Below are positions 16,606-26,564 of a stretch of DNA of 32,380 bases, piece by piece. Every line of letters starts with the position of its first letter. Position 1 is the stretch's first letter. The notes beneath the pieces were generated by a model. That model was given only the letters and a program-made list of their open reading frames with translations. It was not told the origin of the DNA and searched no databases. The position numbers were made by a program, and so were the translations under genes. This stretch comes from Candidatus Omnitrophota bacterium (GTDB taxonomy: Bacteria > Omnitrophota > Gorgyraeia > Gygaellales > Profunditerraquicolaceae). The stretch covers positions 1 through 32,380 of the forward strand of contig JAUYEC010000160.1 of assembly GCA_030691585.1 (NCBI GenBank), given 5' to 3'.

Positions 16606-16634
16606 AGTGTAGCACATAAAGTGAACTATGACAA
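16606..16634 (-). promoter_or_regulatory. Sigma-70-type promoter candidate with extended -10
   Basis: Minus strand TTGTCA - 17 nt - TACACT, preceded by TGC. Confidence 0.65.
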
Positions 16635-16783
16635 ATTTATTTTTCACGAGGAATGCGTATCAAAAGGGATGCTCACTAAAGCCCTATCCTATCACGGTAA
16701 TCCTGGTCGCCCTGAGCGGCCCGGCGTCAAGAGGATCATTGGCTCCTCGCAGCCGGTCAGTAAACGAAGGGCATCCCCGGGCA

Positions 16784-16876
16784 GTCATTGCGAGGAGCCG
16801 AAGGCGACGAAGCAATCTCAAAAATGGGATTGCTTCGCTCCTGCTTCGGCTTCGCCTCGCAGCCGCTCGCAATGAC
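16784..16876. repeat. Dispersed palindromic repeat, copy 2
   Basis: gtcattgcgaggagccgaaggcgacgaagcaatctc...gattgcttcgctcctg...ccgctcgcaatgac, same family as 1181-1260. Confidence 0.9.
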
Positions 16877-16932
16877 GAACCGGTGATTTCCCCTGTTGAC
16901 TGACGCATTACGACTACACACTGTAAATCTAA

Positions 16933-17475
16933 TTAAATGGAAATTTTAGTGATCTGGACAGAGGCTTTGACAATGGAAGCGTCTTTGTTCTTTAAATTAA
17001 GGCGTAATTTTTGCGCGCGCAATAATTGAGTAGAGGCATTCAATTGATAAAGAAAACTCTCCAAAGCATCCATCGTGCCCTCGGCTTCTACGTCTATCGA
17101 ATACTGAATATAGAAATCAACATTTTGAGCCGGCCGGGGTTTCATATCAACCAAAGATACGCCTGTTTTTTTTGCCAGGTTTTCGATTTCGCTGAGCATC
17201 GCCGCCGTTTTCTCTTCATCGGAACCCGTATTTTTCAGGTACTGCGCATATTTTTTGCGCTCACCCGCGACAAGCTCTTTCTGGCTTACATTGCGTAACC
17301 CCGTAGCCAGTTGTTTTTCGCCGATTTTGATTTCCCGGTTTATTTGCCCGATCCGGTCGTTGATAGGGGCCAGGATCGCCCTATCCAGAATAACCAAAAA
17401 AACAAAAACCACGGCAATGAATAAACCCGTTCTTTCTTTGCCTGAAAGCTTTTCCAGCATCATTTTATGATCCAT
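16933..17475 (-). CDS. gspM: Type II secretion GspM/PilO-like inner membrane protein
   Basis: Short N-terminal cytoplasmic segment, one TM (TGLFIAVVFVFLVILDRAI), periplasmic coiled coil then ferredoxin-like region; located downstream of gspL. Confidence 0.75.
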   Translation of the reverse strand: MDHKMMLEKLSGKERTGLFIAVVFVFLVILDRAILAPINDRIGQINREIKIGEKQLATGLRNVSQKELVAGERKKYAQYLKNTGSDEEKTAAMLSEIENLAKKTGVSLVDMKPRPAQNVDFYIQYSIDVEAEGTMDALESFLYQLNASTQLLRAQKLRLNLKNKDASIVKASVQITKISI

Positions 17476-18947
17476 TATCGGCCGCGCGGCCCTTCATAGG
17501 CCGCGATAATTTCAAAATCCACAAACTCATTATCATCCTCTTTTTTTGTCGTCGCGTAAGTATTTTTCACGCTTTCAAAATACGGCGATTTTTCCAACGC
17601 CGTGACAAATTTAAATATGTCCGACATCGCCTGGGCCCGCCCTTTCAATATGACCTGCTTTCTCCTTTCGATGTCTATACCCGTTAAATACACTTCTTTC
17701 GGGATCAACTTATACGCTTCATTAAGCAGGTTTATGGAATCTCCCCTGGCGTCCAGGCGATCCCGCAGTAAGTTTACCGTCAAACGCATTCTGTCGGTTT
17801 CATCGGAATCATTTTTTATCAACGCGACCCTTTGCTTTATCCCGGTCATATAAACATTCTTGTGATAGATATTTACCAGCATCAAAGCCGAAAGCGCCAT
17901 AATGATGGCGCTGGATAATATACCCATCATAGTCAGGTTCCTGCGTTTGGCATCCATCATTTTCTGGATACGCTTTTCGTTAGGCAGGAGGCTGAATACC
18001 AGCTTCCGGCGGCTTAACAAAATACCAAAAATAGGGGAAAATGAAATATACTTATTATCTTCATTTAAAAACGCCGTATTGGTCTCCATCTTGGCGTCCT
18101 TAACGGCATCTATGACTTCACAAGGCATATCCAGTTGCGCGCTCAAAATGACATCCAGATCTTTTATATTTTTAGCCGCTCCGGACAAAAACATCTTAAC
18201 CGCCTTGACAGCCCCTTTTTCTTCATAAAAGGCGTTTATGGAATGTTTTAATTCGTCGGTAAATTTATTAATGTAATTATCCTTTTCTTCTATGAGATGG
18301 TTTGCGCCGATAAGTATATTTTTTGACGATACCGGATCCCCCTTATGCGTAATGATAAAATCGGAATAGTTGGAATCTATGTCCACCAAAATAACCGCCT
18401 CTGAATCCTGTAATTTCAGCTTTTGAAGATAAAAACTATTGAACCAGCGGTAAACCCCTTCCGAGCTCAAAGCGACTTCTTCGATTTCAATAGAAGCTTT
18501 TGACAAAACCTCCATTCGTGCGTCGATGAGGTTGCGCGTGGCGATGACCAGCATTACGCTTGTGTAGCCTTCTTTCCGGCGGCCGATTATTTTGTAGCTA
18601 TAGACGATCTCGTCCTTTGAATACGGGGTTTGTTTGCCAATCTGTAAATTGATTATTTCGCTTATCTCCACCGGATCGATGGAAGGCAGCTCCAGGGTCC
18701 TGACGGTAACGAGTTGGCGCGGAAGACAGACAATCACGCACTGTTTGTCAAATTTCATCTCCCTGAAAACCTTTGATATCTTATCAAAAATAGAATCATT
18801 GATCTGGGATATCTTAAAAAAAACGGCCTTGGTAATGGAGACGGCGCCGGCGCACACCTTGCCTTCGGCTATTTTTAACCAGTCGTTGCCGATTTCAACG
18901 ACGACAACAGGCTTATTTTTGTTTAAAAACATCATCCCTGTCTCCAA
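17475..18947 (-). CDS. gspL: GspL-like protein with PilM-like actin-fold and PilN-like domains
   Basis: VVVVEIGNDWLKIAEGK...VIVCLPRQLVTVRTLELPSIDPVEISEIINLQIGKQTPYSKDEIVYSYKII, then a TM and PilN-like segment (YLTGIDIERRKQVILKGRAQAMSDIFKFVTALEKSPYFESV). Confidence 0.85.
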   Translation of the reverse strand: METGMMFLNKNKPVVVVEIGNDWLKIAEGKVCAGAVSITKAVFFKISQINDSIFDKISKVFREMKFDKQCVIVCLPRQLVTVRTLELPSIDPVEISEIINLQIGKQTPYSKDEIVYSYKIIGRRKEGYTSVMLVIATRNLIDARMEVLSKASIEIEEVALSSEGVYRWFNSFYLQKLKLQDSEAVILVDIDSNYSDFIITHKGDPVSSKNILIGANHLIEEKDNYINKFTDELKHSINAFYEEKGAVKAVKMFLSGAAKNIKDLDVILSAQLDMPCEVIDAVKDAKMETNTAFLNEDNKYISFSPIFGILLSRRKLVFSLLPNEKRIQKMMDAKRRNLTMMGILSSAIIMALSALMLVNIYHKNVYMTGIKQRVALIKNDSDETDRMRLTVNLLRDRLDARGDSINLLNEAYKLIPKEVYLTGIDIERRKQVILKGRAQAMSDIFKFVTALEKSPYFESVKNTYATTKKEDDNEFVDFEIIAAYEGPRGR

Positions 18948-19912
18948 AACTTTATGGCCTTATCACGGTTAAAAACAAAATCTATGCGGACGGAATCCCG
19001 CGTATTTCTGCCGACCGACTCACCTCTGAAATTATCCGAACGCACGCATAATAACCCGGAAGCTGCAATATTAGCCAATTGGCTTGATTCATCCTGCGTT
19101 AAATTTTGGCTCGCACGCAGATCGTCTGTTATGTTGTCAACGGACAAAAAGACATTATCATCGTCGGTGCCTTCTATGCCGTCATTGCCGTTACGGGAAC
19201 CAATGACCTTCCCGGCTAAATTACCTTTTACCCCCAAACTTTCCAAGACTAATACATCCGCCGTATTTATGTTAACAGCGCCATTTCCATATACAGTAAT
19301 CCTGTTTTTTATCATATTAAAAATAGCGGGGGTCATTCCCTTGACCATTAGGATTTCTTCCAATAGTTCAAAATCATTGTTTTTGCAGGGATATGCGGGG
19401 TTTAAGGTTTGATAATAACCGCTTTTTGCCCCATTTTTCCGGGCTTGGTCGCCCTTTTCCCTCCAGTCCATAATACAAGCGGCGATCTCCCCTGCCTGGA
19501 GAGGAGACAGACCGGCCGCCGTTTCAAAAAATCTCTCCAGGACATCGTAAGAGGCTTTATTGATATTGATCTTTCTCTCTTCGTCTACGAGCGTATAATA
19601 GAATTCCCCATCGGGCATTGCCGCTTTAGTGAAATCGTTTTTCCCGCTTGGTAAAAATTCTTTTAAGGTATCGTACTTAGGCGGCGCGTTACGGGTTATT
19701 TCCGTGATTGATTTTTTTACGCCGGATTGAGCCAAATAATATACCCCGACTCTATCCTTAAGCCTCCGCGCCAGCTCAATCTGGGGGCGAACGTAGGCGG
19801 CTACAGCCATAGCCAGGCCGCTTAAGAAAAACAACGACCATAACGCAACAATAAGAATACTTCCTGACCGGCTAGCCCGAAACCGGTATAAATACCGTTC
19901 TTTCCAGCTCAA
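18932..19912 (-). CDS. gspK: Type II secretion minor pseudopilin GspK
   Basis: SGSILIVALWSLFFLSGLAMAVAAYVRPQIELARR...DEERKININKAS...LLEEILMVKGMTPAIF...VNINTADVLVLESLG. Confidence 0.9.
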   Translation of the reverse strand: MSWKERYLYRFRASRSGSILIVALWSLFFLSGLAMAVAAYVRPQIELARRLKDRVGVYYLAQSGVKKSITEITRNAPPKYDTLKEFLPSGKNDFTKAAMPDGEFYYTLVDEERKININKASYDVLERFFETAAGLSPLQAGEIAACIMDWREKGDQARKNGAKSGYYQTLNPAYPCKNNDFELLEEILMVKGMTPAIFNMIKNRITVYGNGAVNINTADVLVLESLGVKGNLAGKVIGSRNGNDGIEGTDDDNVFLSVDNITDDLRASQNLTQDESSQLANIAASGLLCVRSDNFRGESVGRNTRDSVRIDFVFNRDKAIKFWRQG

Positions 19913-20525
19913 GATCTTTATCTCCTTCTCTAAAAACGACCCTAATCTTCACTGCCCTGGGTATGCCGTCGCCGCCGCTCCAGGAATCCCTCCAATCATA
20001 TCTATGTGAATCGGGACTAAAATAACAATAACTAAAAACAACATCTTTTAGGGCCGCCGCCGTCCGGGATTTGATTCCGTCCGGTTTGTTTTCCAGCAGA
20101 GCGTAAGAATACGGCTGCTCCGCCCGGATCAATGCGCCGCCGTCATTGGCGTTAAAAAAATATGATATCCTTCCTATACCTATACAAAAATTTTCGTTCA
20201 GGAAACCGGCGAATGATATTTTCTTTTTATCACCGGCAAAATCAATACCGGTGAAACGAAAAGTGTTGCTTAAATCCCTTTCTATTTTTTCAAGAGAGAT
20301 CAAAATACCCGGCCGGGAAGTGTTGAAATCTTTTACTTTACTATAAGCCTTTAGCCCGGCCGCAAAAGAAAAAATTATTGCCAGGCCCACAATACCGGCG
20401 ATAGAAGCGGCAATCATAAGCTCTATAAGAGTAAACGCGGCGCGCCCGGCCCGCTCCGGGCGGACCGCGCTCCGCCTGAAACACGATACTGATCGCATGA
20501 CGAAATCATTTCCTATTTTCAACAT
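19872..20525 (-). CDS. gspJ: Type II secretion minor pseudopilin GspJ
   Basis: AAFTLIELMIAASIAGIVGLAIIFSFAAGLKAY...LISLEKIERDLSNTFRF. Confidence 0.83.
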   Translation of the reverse strand: MLKIGNDFVMRSVSCFRRSAVRPERAGRAAFTLIELMIAASIAGIVGLAIIFSFAAGLKAYSKVKDFNTSRPGILISLEKIERDLSNTFRFTGIDFAGDKKKISFAGFLNENFCIGIGRISYFFNANDGGALIRAEQPYSYALLENKPDGIKSRTAAALKDVVFSYCYFSPDSHRYDWRDSWSGGDGIPRAVKIRVVFREGDKDLELERTVFIPVSG

Positions 20526-20922
20526 AGCTTACCAGACTGAATTCCCTCACCGGATAGGCCAATTCATTAAAAACCGTGACTTTAGCGGTATTTAACCCCG
20601 CGGTCCCGGAAGCGTCTATCTCCAATTCCCAATTAAAAGCATTATGACCGTCCGGGAATTTCCCCTGCGACTTGCCTTGCGGCAAGCCGCCGTTTTCTAT
20701 TTCTTCCTGTTTTACGGCGATCATCTTTTCTCCGGCCAGGGATACCGCGTCTATGTAATCTCCGGACGCGCGCAGGGCGTCAAGAGAAACAATATAAGCC
20801 CGGATAACGCCGGTCAGCCCAACGGCAAGAACGATTACCGTCAGCATCACTTCTATCATAGTCAGGCCATGTTCAAGATACGGGAAGCCTCCCCGGATAT
20901 TATTCCCAGTTCTTGACGTCAT
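20506..20922 (-). CDS. gspI: Type II secretion minor pseudopilin GspI (start trimmed to MTSRTGNN)
   Basis: GLTMIEVMLTVIVLAVGLTGVIRAYIVSLDALRAS prepilin motif; position between gspG and gspJ. Confidence 0.8.
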   Translation of the reverse strand: MTSRTGNNIRGGFPYLEHGLTMIEVMLTVIVLAVGLTGVIRAYIVSLDALRASGDYIDAVSLAGEKMIAVKQEEIENGGLPQGKSQGKFPDGHNAFNWELEIDASGTAGLNTAKVTVFNELAYPVREFSLVSYVENRK

Positions 20923-21331
20923 CGGCCGTGCCTTCCACGCCATCCTTACCCAATGAATACAAGTCATAGGTTGAAGGATTATGCTCACCGGGGCATTTAT
21001 ACTGGTAAGGGTTCTTCCAGGGATCAATAGATTTTTTTTCCAGATAAGGCCCCTTCCAATTCAAGGGCACGGGACTGGATGATGATTTTATAAGAAGCGC
21101 GGCCAGGCCTTGTTCTGTAGCCGGATAATTCCCATTGTCCAAATCATACAATTTCAATGCCATCGCTATGTTGGAACTGATATCTGCCTGGGCTATGGCA
21201 ATCTTAGCTTCCTCCGAGCGGCCGCTTAACCGCGGCAAAACCATCGCCGCCAAAGCGGCAATAATTATAACCACGATCATAAGTTCGATGAGCGTAAAAG
21301 CGGGCGGCCGACGAATTCTAATATTATTCAT
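20900..21331 (-). CDS. gspG: Type II secretion major pseudopilin GspG
   Basis: PAFTLIELMIVVIIIAALAAMVLPRLSGRSEEAKIA...LYDLDNGNYPATEQGLAALL...DPWKNPYQYKCPGEHNPSTYDLYSLGKDG. Confidence 0.95.
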   Translation of the reverse strand: MNNIRIRRPPAFTLIELMIVVIIIAALAAMVLPRLSGRSEEAKIAIAQADISSNIAMALKLYDLDNGNYPATEQGLAALLIKSSSSPVPLNWKGPYLEKKSIDPWKNPYQYKCPGEHNPSTYDLYSLGKDGVEGTADDVKNWE

Positions 21332-21348
21332 AGCTGTTCCTCCGGTAA

Positions 21349-22581
21349 TTAACGCACTACAGTCCCTATACTGAAAATCGGCAGTAACATCGCAAAAACA
21401 ATAAAACCGACTATCCCCCCTATGATCAATATGAGCGCCGGTTCAAGGAGCGCCGCCGCGATTTTCATTGCCTGTTCTACTTCGCCCTCATAAATTTCGG
21501 ATATGTCCCTGAGCGCGCCTTCAAGTTTGCCGCCTTCTTCGCCGACCGATATCATATTTACCGCGAAAGCCGGGAACACATCCGTATTTTTTAAACTGTC
21601 GCTCAAGGTGCAGCCTTGCTTGATTATCTTGATCCGCGCCTCTTTCAAATACTCCCTAAAAACATCGCTGTCCAAGACGCCCGCGGCCAATTCAAGGCCG
21701 TCACAGACAGGAATCCCGTTTTTTATCAATAGGCTTAATGTCCGGGCAAACTTGGCGACCTCGGCATATTTAATGAACCCTTTTATAAAGGGGGCGTGTA
21801 GTTTGACCAAATCAATAAAAAATTTCTTTTTGGTTCCCCGTTCCACCCTGCCGAACACCGCAAGCGCTAAAACCAGAATTATTAAAAACCAATACCAATA
21901 AGCCGCCATAAATCCGCTTATCCCGATCAATATCCTTGTGCATAGAGGCAGGGCCTGATGCGCGTTCTCAAAAAAACCCGTAAACTTAGGCAAGAAGAAG
22001 GTAAGCATAATAAAAATTGTCGCTATCCCCACTACAATCATCAATAAAGGATATGCCAGGGCCGCGGCAATCTTTTGCCTGATTTCCCGCTCCTTTTTGC
22101 GGTATTCCGCCAGGCTGGACAAAGCTTCGCCTAATGCCCCGCTTTTTTCTCCTGCCAGGACCATATTTATATATAAATTGTTAAAATTTCGCGGGTATTC
22201 GGCTATCGCGCCGGAAAATGTCCCGCCTTCGCTCACCCGCTTTTCCAGGGAACCGGCTAATTTACTTAACGCGCCGGTCTCGGCCTGACGGGAAATCAAT
22301 AATAAAGCGTTCAATATCGGCACACCCGACCTCAACAAACTTGCCAACTGCCGGGTAAATATGTCTATATCCTGCGTCTTTACCCTGATGTATTCAAGAT
22401 TGGCTTTTGATCCTTGGGCCTGGCGCCTACCGTCGTCTTTCTTTTGTCTTTCCTCAACCCTGACGGCGAGCAACCCCATCGCGGAAAGTTTATCAATAGC
22501 ATCATCCTGGGAATCAGCGTCTATTTGCCCGTTTATTATTTCCGCGGGACCCTTCTTTGCCTTATAAACGTATATGGCCAT
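21349..22581 (-). CDS. gspF: Type II secretion inner membrane protein GspF
   Basis: Duplicated T2SSF domains: FTRQLASLLRSGVPILNALLLIS...; FARTLSLLIKNGIPVCDGLELAAGV...MISVGEEGGKLEGAL. Confidence 0.95.
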   Translation of the reverse strand: MAIYVYKAKKGPAEIINGQIDADSQDDAIDKLSAMGLLAVRVEERQKKDDGRRQAQGSKANLEYIRVKTQDIDIFTRQLASLLRSGVPILNALLLISRQAETGALSKLAGSLEKRVSEGGTFSGAIAEYPRNFNNLYINMVLAGEKSGALGEALSSLAEYRKKEREIRQKIAAALAYPLLMIVVGIATIFIMLTFFLPKFTGFFENAHQALPLCTRILIGISGFMAAYWYWFLIILVLALAVFGRVERGTKKKFFIDLVKLHAPFIKGFIKYAEVAKFARTLSLLIKNGIPVCDGLELAAGVLDSDVFREYLKEARIKIIKQGCTLSDSLKNTDVFPAFAVNMISVGEEGGKLEGALRDISEIYEGEVEQAMKIAAALLEPALILIIGGIVGFIVFAMLLPIFSIGTVVR

Positions 22582-22582
22582 T

Positions 22583-24277
22583 TTATTGGACTACCCGTAA
22601 AACTTCTTCGGGCGTAGTAAGGCCGGCTAAAACTTTTTCCCAGCCGTCCTGCTTCAATGTCCTCATACCCAACGCGACCGCCTTGTGTTTCATCGCGTCG
22701 GAAGACGTTTTTTGTAAAATCATTTTTTTTATCTCCTCATCGACCTGCAGGATTTCATAAATGCCCGTTCTATTCATATACCCCGTATTATTACACACTT
22801 TACAGCCTTTGCCGCGATAGCCTGTCTGTGCCGCCCCGCCGTCTTTGCCCTCCGGCATACCGAACTTTTGGCATATTTCTTCAGGCAGGCGGTATTCTTC
22901 CTTGCAGTTATTGCATATCAACCTCACCAGCCTCTGGGCAATAAATGCCTCTACCGAAGAGGCAATCAAATACGGTTCGATGCCGATGTCAACCAAACGG
23001 GTGACGCCGCTTACGGCGTCGTTGGTATGAAGCGTGGAAAAAACCAGGTGGCCGGTAAGCGCGGTCTGGATGGTAATATCGGCAGTCTCATAATCCCTGA
23101 CCTCTCCCACCATCATTATATCCGGGTCGTGCCGAAGCATGCTTCTAAGCACTACGGAAAAAGTAAGGTTTATGTTCGGGTTAACCTGCGTCTGTGTAAC
23201 TCCCTTGAGTTCATACTCAACGGGGTCTTCGATGGTAACTATTTTCCTCTGCCGCGTATTAAGACGGCTTAAAAAACTGTATAAAGTCGTAGTTTTACCG
23301 CTTCCGGTGGGCCCGGTTACAAAAATTATCCCGTGAGGCCTTTCCAGCAATTGCTCCAAAACCGCCAGCTCTTTTTGCGACATACCCAAATTAGCTATAT
23401 CGAAAAGCATGGTCGTCGGCAGGATCCTGATCACGATATTTTCACCATAAAGCGCCGGCATTACCGATACCCGCAATTCATATTCTTTATCTCCTATCCC
23501 GACCTTTGCCCTTCCATCCTGCGGGATCCTTCTTTCCACGATATCCAATGAGGACATAATTTTGATCCTTGAGACAATTGGAAGATATAAGTGCTTTATG
23601 GCGTCGGGGACGGAAGTATCATAAAGGATGCCGTCGATTCTGTAACGCAAGCTCAATTCTTTGCGGAAAATTTCTATGTGTATATCCGTCGCCCGGTCAT
23701 TGATTGCCTGCTGGAGGATCTGGTTAACCAGCCTTATTACCGAGACGTCCGCGGACATCTTTTCCAAATCTTCAACCTTGTCATTTTTTTCTTCCGGCTT
23801 TTCTATGCCATATTCCGCCTGATTGGACAACAGCCTCTCAATCGTGTCGGCGCCTACGCCGTAATATTTTCGCGCGGCCTCCATTATGTCCGCGGACACC
23901 GCCAATACTTTTTCCACCCTCAATCCCGAATGCGCCTCAAGGTCATCAACCGGCCAGGCGTCAAGGGGATTAGATACCGCGATGGTAAGCACATTGTCCG
24001 TTATATTTACCGGCATAATCTTATAGTGCCAGATAAATTTAGCGGGCACGGCCTGGACGGCCTTATCGTCGATACTTACGTTCTTTAATTCCAGGAAAGG
24101 GATACCCTGCTGCTCGGCAAGGATCTGCAGCATCCTTCTTTCGGTAACAAACCCCATGCCTATCAAAACTTCGCCGAGCAGTTTTTTCGTCTTCTGCTGC
24201 TCCTTAAGCGCCAGTTCCAATTCCCGCGGAGTTATTATTCTTTTTTCTATAAGTAATTCACCCAACCGCAACGTCAT
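22583..24277 (-). CDS. gspE: Type II secretion ATPase GspE
   Basis: VTGPTGSGKTTTLYSFLSRLNTRQRKIVTIEDPVEYELKGVTQTQVNPNINLTFSVVLRSMLRHDPDIMMVGEVRDYETADI; CNNCKEEY...CKVCNNTGYMNRTGIYEIL. Confidence 0.97.
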   Translation of the reverse strand: MTLRLGELLIEKRIITPRELELALKEQQKTKKLLGEVLIGMGFVTERRMLQILAEQQGIPFLELKNVSIDDKAVQAVPAKFIWHYKIMPVNITDNVLTIAVSNPLDAWPVDDLEAHSGLRVEKVLAVSADIMEAARKYYGVGADTIERLLSNQAEYGIEKPEEKNDKVEDLEKMSADVSVIRLVNQILQQAINDRATDIHIEIFRKELSLRYRIDGILYDTSVPDAIKHLYLPIVSRIKIMSSLDIVERRIPQDGRAKVGIGDKEYELRVSVMPALYGENIVIRILPTTMLFDIANLGMSQKELAVLEQLLERPHGIIFVTGPTGSGKTTTLYSFLSRLNTRQRKIVTIEDPVEYELKGVTQTQVNPNINLTFSVVLRSMLRHDPDIMMVGEVRDYETADITIQTALTGHLVFSTLHTNDAVSGVTRLVDIGIEPYLIASSVEAFIAQRLVRLICNNCKEEYRLPEEICQKFGMPEGKDGGAAQTGYRGKGCKVCNNTGYMNRTGIYEILQVDEEIKKMILQKTSSDAMKHKAVALGMRTLKQDGWEKVLAGLTTPEEVLRVVQ

Positions 24278-24284
24278 CGCTTCC

Positions 24285-25715
<1,431 letters not shown>

Positions 25716-26558
25716 CTAACTTCTCTTTCTCAATAACTGCGACGAAAATGTTTCACGCATACCCCTATCTATCAACTCATGCCGGCTGCGGAAATATTGA
25801 AACCTTATCAGTCTCTCCCTTTGCAGCAAAACCTGGTGGCTTTCTTCCAAATGCACCGTCCGGGCGGAAAATTCCGATAGTTTACTGTCCTCAAACACCT
25901 CAAATAATTTCTCCACAACCCAGGTGCCGACCAAATACTCGATTATCGCGCTTAAAGATGATTCTATTATAATGTTTTCTTCCGCGATATTTTCTCTTTT
26001 TTTAAACAGTTCACTGCAAGGAAGGATGCTTAGCGCTTCTATCTTATGGACGGTAAAAGAAACCGGCTTGGGATAAAAAAGCATCAACCTGGAAAACTTT
26101 CCGGCCAGCCCCTCTTTCATGATAAAACTTTTCAGGTTCAAAGCGGCCTCATAGCCCCCGTCGCTTGTGATTCCCGGAAATCCGGTGAAACTGCGGCCCA
26201 TGCCCTTAAGGTAGGCGGCCCCGCGATCGCCTATTATGATAAGTTCGGCATTTTCCGCGCCGGAATATTCTAAAGCGGTATTTATCACTTTTGTATTCAA
26301 CCCTCCCATAAACCCTTCATCAGAAGTGATCATAATAATACCGAGATTGCCGCCGCCTCCGGCAAAGGGATGCTGGACGGAGCTGAAATCTATCAACTGG
26401 AAAAATCCCTCAAAGGCATCCATAAATTTGGCGAAACGCTCTCTCCTCTTTTCAAGCTGCCTGAATTGCGCAGAGGCTATGCCTTTTAATACCTCCAATA
26501 ACTGCGTCAATTCCGTATTCAACTCCAGTTCATTTTTTAACCTTTGCGCGGATTGCAT
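25716..26558 (-). CDS. atpG: Divergent F-type ATPase gamma subunit
   Basis: Long N-terminal helix, IIMITSDEGFMGGLNTKVINTA, IIIGDRGAAYLKG; C-terminal helix SEFSARTVHLEESHQVL; between alpha and beta genes. Confidence 0.85.
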   Translation of the reverse strand: MQSAQRLKNELELNTELTQLLEVLKGIASAQFRQLEKRRERFAKFMDAFEGFFQLIDFSSVQHPFAGGGGNLGIIMITSDEGFMGGLNTKVINTALEYSGAENAELIIIGDRGAAYLKGMGRSFTGFPGITSDGGYEAALNLKSFIMKEGLAGKFSRLMLFYPKPVSFTVHKIEALSILPCSELFKKRENIAEENIIIESSLSAIIEYLVGTWVVEKLFEVFEDSKLSEFSARTVHLEESHQVLLQRERLIRFQYFRSRHELIDRGMRETFSSQLLRKRS

Positions 26559-26564
26559 ATTTCT

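Noticed and set aside
16502-16634. Naming the leader a cyclic-di-GMP (GEMM) or fluoride riboswitch
   Set aside because: The conserved motifs of those classes as I know them are not present; only the hairpin/terminator layout is supported.
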